From contig CAMLEM010000024.1 in the NCBI GenBank assembly GCA_946479005.1, forward strand, positions 1-11,072: a stretch of 11,072 bases of DNA, given 5' to 3'. Of this stretch, positions 1-6,309 are shown in pieces (the first letter of the stretch is position 1; each line of letters opens with the position of its first letter). Below the pieces are notes generated by a model, which saw nothing but the letters and a program-made list of their open reading frames with translations, was not told the origin of the DNA and did not search any database. Source of the DNA: an uncultured Chitinophagaceae bacterium (GTDB taxonomy: Bacteria; Bacteroidota; Bacteroidia; Chitinophagales; Chitinophagaceae). Both the position numbers and the translations under genes were made by a program.

Positions 1-1929
1 GTTCGCTATATGAACCGGCGAATGTTCACAGATATGCTCAATACCAGGCTTCGCGAAAGAACGTTGAGCGCCAACCCGCCCTTTGTGCAGGCAGGTACAT
101 TTTATGGCAACAGCCTGGCACGCACAAAGGATGCCTACCTGCTGTATGCCAATAGCAGTGATACGGGTATGGCACGTTCGCTGGCGGCACTGATCTCCGA
201 AAACCGCCGCGTGCTCCTCTATGGATTCACGCCCACGGAACTGGCGCTGCAGAAAAAACAGATGCTGAGTTTTTACGACCGGGTGTTTACTGAACGTGAA
301 AAAGAAGAGTCGTTCAAATACGTAAATGAATACATCAATAATTTCCTGGATAATGAGCCCATCCCGGGCATTGAGTGGGAATATGATTTTGTGAAACAAT
401 ACCTTTCTTCCGTCAGGCTGGAAGAGATCAACAACCTCGCGAAAGAATGGATCACCCCGGATAATATGGTCGTCACTTTTTACGCCCCGGAAAAAGAAGA
501 TGTTGAGGTGCCCTCGGCAGAGGAGATCTCTTCACTGATAAAGGATGTTGAAGCGGAAAATATTTCTGCTTATGAAGAAAAAAAGATCGCTACGGAGCTG
601 ATGGATGGCGCCCGTTTAAGGCCCGGCAGGATCATTAGCACAAAGACCGATGATGAACTCCAGACAACAACGCTGACGCTGTCGAACGGGGCCACCGTGG
701 TCCTGAAATCCACCAACTTCAAAAATGACGAGATCCTGTTCCGCGCTTTCAGCAAGGGGGGACATTCGCTGGTAAAGGACGCGGATTATTATTCGGCACT
801 GAACGCCGCCGCCATTGTTGCTCAAAGCGGGTTGGGAGAACATTCTGCGGTGGAGTTGATGAATATGCTGAAAGGAAGAAACACGAATCTTAACGCGAGC
901 ATCGGGCTGTATAACGAGGGATTTTTTGGGAACACCATCCCCAATGAAACGGAAACTTTGCTTCAGCTCTTACATCTGTATTTCACCGCTCCGCGGAAAG
1001 ACCCTGCCGCTTTTGAGTCCTTTAAAACCCGGCAGAAACAGCTATATGAGAACCTGGCAGCCAATCCGCAGATCCATTTCAGCGCGGAATTCCAAAAGAT
1101 AATGAGCAGAAATCATCCGCGTGCCGGCGGATTGCCCAGGCCGGAGGATTTCGACAAGATCGACCTGGACCGGAGCATCGCCATCTTCAGGGAACGATTT
1201 GCCAATGCGGGAGATTTCACCTTCTTCTTTGTGGGTGCGTTTGAAGAGGACAGCATCAGGCCATTCATCGAAAAATATATTGGAAGCCTGCCGGGAAAAC
1301 CCATCAAGGAGAATTTCAGGGATCTCGGCATCCGCCCTCCTTCAGGAATGGTTGACAAGGCCATTATGAAAGGGACTGAACAACAAAGCCTCGTATCCCT
1401 GAACTTTATCTCGCCGGCAACATACAATGCCTCCGATGCTTTCCGGATCCGCAGCCTGGGCGAATTGCTGAGCATCAAACTGGTTGAGAATCTGCGGGAG
1501 GAAAAAGGAAGCGTGTATGGAGTAAGTGCCTCAGGTGGAATGGCAAAATACCCGTATGCTTATTCCAGCTTTTCCATCAATTTTCCCTGTGCCCCGGAAA
1601 ATGCCGACACACTCTCCAAGATCGCGGTGCAGGAGATCAGGAATATCATCAAGGCCGGCGTTAATGAAGAAGACCTCGCCAAAGTCAAAGAACAGCAGCG
1701 GAGGAAACTTCAAACGGATCTACAGCAAAACCAGTATTGGTTAAATAACCTGTATGATGCGTATTATCTCGGCAACGATCCTGCAAAAACCATTTTGCGG
1801 GAGAAAGAGATCAATGCGCTCACCGGCAAAATGATCCAGGATGCCGCGAAAAAATATATCAACCTAAATGCTTTCATCCGTGGCGTACTGATGCCGGAAA
1901 AATCTTCCAACACGTTAAAGCCTTTCTGA
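1..1929 (+). CDS. M16 family (PqqL-like) zinc peptidase, C-terminal part
   Basis: The reading frame is open from the first base, so the gene is cut at its 5' end and about 642 codons remain. It appears to be the back two thirds of a roughly 900-residue, two-half M16 peptidase. Codons 1 to about 200 match the second domain of the catalytic half. From about codon 222 a second M16 half begins (TLTLSNGATVVLKSTNF, then GGHSL). This half has no HxxEH zinc motif, as is usual for the inactive half; the catalytic motif should lie upstream of the window. Near the end, LREEKGSVYGVSASGG (Arg about 499, Tyr about 506) matches the conserved Arg/Tyr region of M16 C-terminal domains. Such proteins are usually periplasmic or envelope-associated metallopeptidases that degrade peptides; that location cannot be checked because the signal peptide would be outside. 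The gene ends in tandem stops TGA TAA. The family is fairly sure, the substrate unknown. Confidence 0.88.
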   Translation, partial: VRYMNRRMFTDMLNTRLRERTLSANPPFVQAGTFYGNSLARTKDAYLLYANSSDTGMARSLAALISENRRVLLYGFTPTELALQKKQMLSFYDRVFTEREKEESFKYVNEYINNFLDNEPIPGIEWEYDFVKQYLSSVRLEEINNLAKEWITPDNMVVTFYAPEKEDVEVPSAEEISSLIKDVEAENISAYEEKKIATELMDGARLRPGRIISTKTDDELQTTTLTLSNGATVVLKSTNFKNDEILFRAFSKGGHSLVKDADYYSALNAAAIVAQSGLGEHSAVELMNMLKGRNTNLNASIGLYNEGFFGNTIPNETETLLQLLHLYFTAPRKDPAAFESFKTRQKQLYENLAANPQIHFSAEFQKIMSRNHPRAGGLPRPEDFDKIDLDRSIAIFRERFANAGDFTFFFVGAFEEDSIRPFIEKYIGSLPGKPIKENFRDLGIRPPSGMVDKAIMKGTEQQSLVSLNFISPATYNASDAFRIRSLGELLSIKLVENLREEKGSVYGVSASGGMAKYPYAYSSFSINFPCAPENADTLSKIAVQEIRNIIKAGVNEEDLAKVKEQQRRKLQTDLQQNQYWLNNLYDAYYLGNDPAKTILREKEINALTGKMIQDAAKKYINLNAFIRGVLMPEKSSNTLKPF

Positions 1930-2028
1930 TAAACGTTTCCCTTTGTGATCTTCCTGCATCCCCTGTGCCTCCGTGGGAACAAAACATTCCTCTCGTAAAT
2001 TTTTTTAATTTCAATCTAAATAACTGCT
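1930..2028. other. Intergenic gap with degenerate short-period repeat
   Basis: A 99-nt gap. Its first half (about 1945-1978) is a degenerate run of TTTGTG / CCTGTG / CCGTGG units with a period of roughly 9-10 nt. Read on the minus strand this contains CACGGAGGCACAGG, which resembles the CACGGATG repeat at 5760-5777. The second half is AT-rich. TAAATTTT at 1996-2003 matches the TAnnTTTG -7 consensus at all but the last base, but no TTG element sits about 19 nt upstream, so it is only a weak promoter candidate for the next gene. I see no terminator hairpin. Confidence 0.35.
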
Positions 2029-2817
2029 ATGACGAAAATGAACCCCGGGACCTGGATCGGTATTTTTGGAGGAATCGCAGGCCTGCTGATCGCCATTTGG
2101 GCGGTGGCAACCACTACGGGGTCTGCCGCGCCGTTCATCATCCTGGGAATGGTTGTGATCTTCGGCGGGATGTTCCTCCTTTTTTGGAAACTTCTCATTG
2201 GACCCGCCCTGAATAACCGGAAGCTGATGAAGATCGGCATCCCTGGCACAGCCATTATCAGGGAAGTAAAAGACACTGGAGTTACAGTAAATGACAGCCC
2301 GCAGGTGAAACTAATACTGGAAGTGAAGAATTCATTTGGACAGCGTTACGAAACCTATGTACGCACCCTTGTTTCGCGGATCAACCCTACCCGTTTTCAG
2401 CCCGGTATGGAAGTCCCAATTATGATCGACCCCAATAATGAAAAGAATGTGGCATTGAATCTTACGGGACAAACCGGACTCTCTATGCCGGTGAAAAAGC
2501 AAAACCCCATTAACGAAGCGGCCCTCAAAACGGAACTGGAGATGCTGCAACAACATAACGATAGCATTGCGATCTCCGGTCGTTCCGCCAGGGCCATCGT
2601 AAAAAAATACAACTGGCTGGGAAGCTATGTGAACGGGCAAAACCCATACGTAGAACTGGAATTGGAAGTGCTGCCCGAACATTCCCCCTCTTTCAGCGCG
2701 ATTACAAAAGGAGTGATCGCCGAGGCTTCCGTTCCCAAATTTCAACCGGGCAACGAGATTCGCGTGAAATACGACTTCTATGATAACAGCCGGGTGGTCA
2801 TAGAAGGTTCATTATAA
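2029..2817 (+). CDS. Two-helix membrane protein with duplicated C-terminal beta domain
   Basis: A 262-residue protein of unknown function. Two hydrophobic segments, residues about 9-29 and 35-57, suggest a membrane hairpin. They are followed by a soluble region made of two similar units, residues about 73-145 and 185-258. Both units share the order hydrophobic strand, VxLxLEV, then FQPGxE followed by another strand (QVKLILEV...FQPGMEVPI and YVELELEV...FQPGNEIRV). A polar, possibly helical linker (about 155-183, NEAALKTELEMLQQHND) separates them. The general layout resembles DUF3592/SHOCT-like membrane proteins found in many bacteria, but I cannot assign a family with confidence. The ATG at 2029 has a codon-4 ATG alternative (2038); neither has a Shine-Dalgarno sequence. 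The gene ends in tandem stops TAA TAG. Neighbours give no functional hint. Confidence 0.8.
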   Translation: MTKMNPGTWIGIFGGIAGLLIAIWAVATTTGSAAPFIILGMVVIFGGMFLLFWKLLIGPALNNRKLMKIGIPGTAIIREVKDTGVTVNDSPQVKLILEVKNSFGQRYETYVRTLVSRINPTRFQPGMEVPIMIDPNNEKNVALNLTGQTGLSMPVKKQNPINEAALKTELEMLQQHNDSIAISGRSARAIVKKYNWLGSYVNGQNPYVELELEVLPEHSPSFSAITKGVIAEASVPKFQPGNEIRVKYDFYDNSRVVIEGSL

Positions 2818-2864
2818 TAGGTTTGTCAGATCTCCATTAAATATTCTTAATGCGAAGCCGCACA

Positions 2865-2884
2865 GATTGCCGTGTGAGGCAATC
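2865..2884. promoter_or_regulatory. Perfect 7-bp inverted repeat overlapping the -33 element (possible operator)
   Basis: GATTGCC (2865-2871), a 6-nt spacer, then GGCAATC (2878-2884) form a perfect inverted repeat. It overlaps the TTG of the putative -33 element (2867-2869) and ends 4 nt before the -7 box of the aminotransferase promoter. It should lie upstream of the transcription start, so a repressor-binding site fits better than an RNA hairpin. No T-tract follows it. No regulator gene is adjacent, so the role is inferred. Confidence 0.4.
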
Positions 2885-2896
2885 CCGTTACATTTG
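2867..2896 (+). promoter_or_regulatory. Bacteroidota-type promoter of the aminotransferase gene
   Basis: TTG at 2867-2869, a spacer of exactly 19 nt, then TACATTTG at 2889-2896, which matches the Bacteroidota -7 consensus TAnnTTTG at every fixed position. The box ends 5 nt before the ATG at 2902. With the usual distance from box to start of transcription, the mRNA would begin at or within a few bases of the start codon. Confidence 0.65.
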
Positions 2897-2901
2897 TCGC
2901 G

Positions 2902-4158
2902 ATGAAACTTTCACACCTGTCGGAAACCCTGATCGGCTCAGAGATCGTAAAGCTGGGAGGCGAGATCCGTGAAAAGATCCGCAAGGGTGAGCGCATTTAT
3001 AATTTTACCGTAGGCGATTTCGATCCTTCTATCTTTCCCATCCCCAAAGAACTCGAAGACGGGATCGTGGACGCGTACCGCCGGCATTTCACCAACTATC
3101 CTGCTGCGGAAGGAAATCTCGACCTAAGGGAATCCATCCTCAGTTACATCCGTGATGTACAGGGCCTCGATTATGGAACCAATGAGATCCTTGTCGCTTC
3201 TGGTGGACGGCCCCTGATCTATGCGGTATTCCGCGCCGTTTGCGATAAAAACGACAAGATCATTTATGCCGTTCCCTCCTGGAATAATAATCACTACACG
3301 CATTTCGTGGAAGGACAACATATCGTGATCGAAGCGAAGGCGGAGAACAATTTTATGCCTACGGCGGAAGATATGCGTCCTTTTGTAAAAGAGGCCACGC
3401 TGATCTCTCTCTGTTCGCCACAAAATCCAACGGGTACTACTTTTAGCAAGGAAGACCTGGAAGCCATTTGCGACCTGGTGCTGGAAGAAAATCAAAGAAG
3501 AGGAGAGAGTGAAAAGAAGCTTTACCTGATGTATGACCAGATGTACTGGCAACTCACTTATGGGAACATCCGCCATCACGATCCCGTTTCCTTAAGGCCC
3601 GCGATGCGGGATTACACCATCTTTATCGACGCCATCAGCAAGGCATTTGCGGCTACCGGGGTCAGGGTGGGCTGGGGTACGGGCCCGGCGCTCATCATCA
3701 ATAAGATGAAGGCCATTCTCACGCATATCGGGGCCTGGGCTCCTATGGCAGAGCAAAAAGCAGTGGCCGCTTATCTTAACAAACGCCCGGAGATAGATAA
3801 ATTCCTGGAGCATTATAAAAAAGAGATCGAAGAAAGACTTCGGGCCATTCACCACGGTTTCTCGATGTTAAAACGGGAAGGCCATCCTGTAGATGCGGTT
3901 GAACCGGAAGCTGCGATCTATCTCACCATCAAGCTCGACCTGGCCGGTAAACGAATTCCCGAAGGAAAGCTTCTTGAGAGCCAGTCCGATGTTACCGCCT
4001 ACATTCTGAACGAAGCCAAGCTGGCCGTGGTTCCCTTCTACGCTTTTGGAGCGGGAAGGGGTTCCAGCTGGTACCGGCTCAGCGTGGGTACCTGTAAAAA
4101 AGAAGAGATCCCCGAAATGCTCGAACAGCTGGGTGCTGCGCTTCGCAAACTTTCCTAA
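2902..4158 (+). CDS. PLP-dependent class I/II aminotransferase
   Basis: A 418-residue fold-type I aminotransferase, the usual length. It transfers an amino group between an amino acid and a 2-oxo acid in the cytoplasm, using pyridoxal phosphate. The conserved residues are present in order: an N-terminal GDFDPSIFPIP segment; SGGRPLIYAVF near the phosphate-binding loop; N175 in NPTG; D212 and Y215 in YDQMY, which contact the PLP ring; K247 in SKAFAATGVRVGW, the Schiff-base lysine; and R392 in YRLSVG, the substrate-carboxylate arginine. The spacing D212-K247 agrees with aspartate aminotransferase (222 and 258). The substrate cannot be read from the sequence, and no biosynthetic neighbour points to a pathway. 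The ATG at 2902 is supported by the promoter box 5 nt upstream; an in-frame start further upstream would precede the predicted transcript. Confidence 0.93.
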   Translation: MKLSHLSETLIGSEIVKLGGEIREKIRKGERIYNFTVGDFDPSIFPIPKELEDGIVDAYRRHFTNYPAAEGNLDLRESILSYIRDVQGLDYGTNEILVASGGRPLIYAVFRAVCDKNDKIIYAVPSWNNNHYTHFVEGQHIVIEAKAENNFMPTAEDMRPFVKEATLISLCSPQNPTGTTFSKEDLEAICDLVLEENQRRGESEKKLYLMYDQMYWQLTYGNIRHHDPVSLRPAMRDYTIFIDAISKAFAATGVRVGWGTGPALIINKMKAILTHIGAWAPMAEQKAVAAYLNKRPEIDKFLEHYKKEIEERLRAIHHGFSMLKREGHPVDAVEPEAAIYLTIKLDLAGKRIPEGKLLESQSDVTAYILNEAKLAVVPFYAFGAGRGSSWYRLSVGTCKKEEIPEMLEQLGAALRKLS

Positions 4159-4417
4159 TTCAGGCAGATCAAAAAATGAAAGGCGGGCAGGTGGTGGCTG
4201 AAATAAGCCCTGACAAGCCTGGATCTTTTACTACTGATGCGGTTCCGGCGGGCAAGCAGGTGACATTTGCAGAATGCCTGGGGTGTGGCTGTAACCCGGA
4301 TCATATCGCGAAGGAATTTTTCCTCCGACGCCGCCTCCACTGAAAAATGGATAAGCAAAACCATATTATGGTCAGCCCTGTTCACTACAACAGCATTGTC
4401 ATCCGTTAATTCAGAAC
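4159..4417. other. Gap between aminotransferase and lipoprotein gene; competing short ORFs
   Basis: A 259-nt stretch with no gene I can defend. Two open frames overlap on opposite strands. On the plus strand, ATG at 4175 opens a 56-codon frame with a CLGCGC motif. On the minus strand, a frame is open from about 4429 to 4155, with a possible GTG start at 4385 or ATG at 4364. Its first half (MVLLIHFSVEAASEEKF) has a strand-then-helix look, but its last third is basic and unstructured. Neither has a clear promoter or start signal. A decayed small gene on the minus strand, downstream of the lipoprotein gene, is possible. Confidence 0.25.
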
Positions 4418-4558
4418 TTACAAACCTTTAGTCGCAGGACAACCGCAGTTCTTTCCTCCTTTACCTGTCCCGGAATAATAGTTCTTGTTACAACCCGCCA
4501 GGGCAAGGATGCCTGCCAGCAGGGTCATTGTCGCTATGATGCGGATCTTCTTTTGCAT
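4418..4558 (-). CDS. Small lipoprotein with Cys-Gly-Cys tail
   Basis: A 46-codon ORF that translates to a textbook lipoprotein precursor: MQKKIR, a hydrophobic core (IIATMTLLAGILA), then the lipobox LALAGC with C23 as the lipidated cysteine. The mature part is only about 24 residues, CNKNYYSGTGKGG followed by KNCGCPATKGL, rich in Gly and Lys and with a C-G-C pair (C38, C40). It should be exported by Sec, cleaved by signal peptidase II and anchored in the inner or outer membrane. The function is not known. It is transcribed divergently from the glycosyltransferase gene, 74 nt between start codons. TAGTTTTA on the minus strand (4575-4582) matches the -7 consensus at 7 of 8 positions and lies inside an inverted repeat. 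No Shine-Dalgarno sequence is visible. The lipobox makes a chance ORF unlikely. Confidence 0.75.
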   Translation of the reverse strand: MQKKIRIIATMTLLAGILALAGCNKNYYSGTGKGGKNCGCPATKGL

Positions 4559-4578
4559 AAGGGAAGTTCTAAATTAAA

Positions 4579-4600
4579 ACTATTTTACAAGGAAAATAGT
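4579..4600. promoter_or_regulatory. Perfect 8-bp inverted repeat in divergent intergenic region
   Basis: ACTATTTT (4579-4586), a 6-nt spacer ACAAGG, then AAAATAGT (4593-4600). It sits between the lipoprotein gene (minus, start at 4558) and the glycosyltransferase gene (plus, start at 4633) and overlaps the candidate -7 box of the former. The layout suits an operator for one or both genes. The high A+T content raises the odds of a chance palindrome. Confidence 0.35.
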
Positions 4601-4632
4601 ATCCAGTTTCGCGCCAATCTGAAAATTTTAAT

Positions 4633-5769
4633 ATGGATCAGCCAGAGAAGGGTAAAACCCCTGCAAATCCACGTATTCTGGTGGCTCCTCTCGACTGGGG
4701 ACTGGGTCACGCCACCCGCTGCATCCCCCTGATCCGTGAGCTTCAGGCGCAGGGCGCGACGGTAATACTGGCCGGGGAAGGGGCGCAAAATCTCCTGGTA
4801 AAAGAGGAAATACCGGGGCTGGAAATCCTCGAACTGAAAGGTTACCGGGTTCGTTATGGAAAAACAGGATTTGACCTCCTTAGAAATCTTCTTTACCAGA
4901 CCCCGGCGATCCTCAGAACCATTAAAGAAGAAAATCAATGGCTCAATAAGCTGGTACAAGGGAGCAGTATCGATGGCGTCATCTCTGATAATCGCTTTGG
5001 TTTGTACAATGAAAAGATCCCCTGTGTTTTCATCACGCACCAGCTTGCCATAAAAACACCCTGGGGTGGCTTTACGGAACAATTGATCCAGCGAAAGAAT
5101 TACAGTTACATTGAACGGTACACCGCTTGCTGGGTGCCTGACGCGCCCGGCTCGAACGGCCTGGCAGGAGAACTTTCCCATCCCCGGAAAAGACCCAGGA
5201 TCCCAATGGAATATATCGGGACCCTGAGTCGCTTTAATTATGAACCCGGGAAACAACCCGGCTCGCATTTCCTGGTGTTAATCTCAGGACCCGAGCCCCA
5301 ACGTTCCATTTTCGAAAACCTTATCCTAAAAGATCTGGATCAAAGCGCCATTTCGGCGGTAGTGGTGAGAGGCTTGCCTGGGAATACCGAATCACTCCCC
5401 TCGAGCGCCGCGATACAATACTATAATCATCTGCCAGCTTCCAGCCTCGCCGCAGAGATCGAAAAGGCCGATTTTGTGATAGCAAGAAGTGGATACAGCT
5501 CGGTAATGGACCTGGCAAGACTCCGTAAAAAAACCATCCTGGTCCCTACACCGGGACAAACGGAGCAGCAATACCTGGCGAAATATCTTTACGGGAAGAA
5601 AATGGCTTATTCCGTTTCGCAAAATGAATTCTCCCTTTTAAAAGCCATCGCAGAAGCAAAGAAGCTAAACTATGTGCTCGAAGAACCGTTTGTAGGAGAA
5701 GAGTTAAAGAATGCCGTTCAAAGGTTCCTGGGACTTGTTTATCGGAGTCGTAAGATGGAACACGGATGA
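4633..5769 (+). CDS. MurG-like glycosyltransferase (GT-B fold, GT28-type)
   Basis: A 378-residue protein built like MurG and related UDP-sugar transferases. The N-terminal half opens with a strand and glycine loop, ILVAPLDWGLGHATRC (residues 15-30), the acceptor-side loop of GT-B enzymes. The C-terminal half carries FVIARSGYSSVMDLARL (281-297) followed by ILVPTPGQTEQQYLAKYL (302-319), matching the nucleotide-sugar binding region of MurG, where a Gly-rich turn is followed by VPxP and a Gln pair. It probably acts on the cytoplasmic face of the membrane and adds a sugar to a lipid or polysaccharide precursor. No mur or dcw genes are near, so it is unlikely to be MurG itself. Donor and acceptor are unknown. 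The last residues (MEHG) and the stop codon fall in a CACGGATG repeat, so the end of the protein may have been altered. The ATG at 4633 has no Shine-Dalgarno sequence. Confidence 0.85.
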   Translation: MDQPEKGKTPANPRILVAPLDWGLGHATRCIPLIRELQAQGATVILAGEGAQNLLVKEEIPGLEILELKGYRVRYGKTGFDLLRNLLYQTPAILRTIKEENQWLNKLVQGSSIDGVISDNRFGLYNEKIPCVFITHQLAIKTPWGGFTEQLIQRKNYSYIERYTACWVPDAPGSNGLAGELSHPRKRPRIPMEYIGTLSRFNYEPGKQPGSHFLVLISGPEPQRSIFENLILKDLDQSAISAVVVRGLPGNTESLPSSAAIQYYNHLPASSLAAEIEKADFVIARSGYSSVMDLARLRKKTILVPTPGQTEQQYLAKYLYGKKMAYSVSQNEFSLLKAIAEAKKLNYVLEEPFVGEELKNAVQRFLGLVYRSRKMEHG

Positions 5770-5777
5770 CACGGATG
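5760..5777 (+). repeat. Tandem 9-bp repeat at glycosyltransferase stop codon
   Basis: ACACGGATG occurs twice in direct succession (5760-5768 and 5769-5777) and is followed by a partial third unit, GCAC. The TGA stop of the glycosyltransferase gene (5767-5769) spans the junction of the two units. The unit resembles short intergenic repeats that I recall from Bacteroidota genomes, and a diverged inverted copy lies at about 1961-1976. Confidence 0.5.
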
Positions 5778-5802
5778 GCACCCTTCCTCAAAGAACAGTC
5801 GT

Positions 5803-6300
5803 CTATTGATTCCCATTCTTCGGATAATCAAAAAACCAGAACTCCTTCTTTGCCTTCCGGAAATCTTTCCAATCCTCACAATCCGCCTTCACCGCGAAGA
5901 TCCCGCAGGTAGGGATGTTGTCTGTCCTGGCATCCGTAAGCTGGTTGGCAAAATCAGTCAGGCCCGGATTGTGCGAGAAGAGGGCGATCGTGTTCCATTT
6001 GTTCTTTGCCTTACTGATCACATCGTAGAATACTTCTTCACCGGCGCCATAGAGTTCATCGTGGAACTGGATATCCTCTTTGTCCACTTTATACACCTCC
6101 GCGAAGGTCCGGGCGGTTCTCCGGGCGCGGCGGGCGGGGCTTGAGATGAAACAATCCACCTTGATCTTTTTATCCAACAGGCGGTGTGCCATTACGGGCG
6201 CATCCCGCTTTCCTCTTTCATTCAGGGGCCGGTCAAAATCGCTCAGGGAAGGATCGTTCCAGTCGCTTTTCGCGTGTCGTACCAGTATGACGGTTTTCAT
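5803..6300 (-). CDS. SixA-type histidine phosphatase
   Basis: A 165-residue protein of the histidine phosphatase (RHG) superfamily, close in length to E. coli SixA (161). Visible catalytic elements are LVRHAKS with H9 as the phospho-acceptor and R8; SSPARRARRTA with R57; an acidic region around E82; and FSHNPGL with H110 as the second histidine. SixA removes phosphate from phosphohistidine in HPt domains or in the nitrogen phosphotransferase system. The actual substrate here is not shown by the sequence, and no two-component or PTS gene lies in the window. The start is 9 nt after the purF stop codon, in an AT-rich spacer, so the gene is probably co-transcribed with purF. It converges on the glycosyltransferase gene, 33 nt away, with no obvious terminator between. 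Confidence 0.87.
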   Translation of the reverse strand: MKTVILVRHAKSDWNDPSLSDFDRPLNERGKRDAPVMAHRLLDKKIKVDCFISSPARRARRTARTFAEVYKVDKEDIQFHDELYGAGEEVFYDVISKAKNKWNTIALFSHNPGLTDFANQLTDARTDNIPTCGIFAVKADCEDWKDFRKAKKEFWFFDYPKNGNQ

Positions 6301-6309
6301 TTTTTATAT

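Noticed and set aside
3124..3579. Minus-strand open frame opposite the aminotransferase gene
   Set aside because: The aminotransferase frame carries all catalytic residues here; the antisense frame is explained by codon composition.
4585..5268. Minus-strand open frame (about 227 codons) opposite the glycosyltransferase gene
   Set aside because: It overlaps a gene with clear GT-B motifs, would also run over the divergent promoter region, and has no family resemblance.
5770..5802. Bidirectional terminator between the convergent glycosyltransferase and phosphatase genes
   Set aside because: Expected from the layout, but no stem-loop with a T-tract can be seen in these 33 bases.
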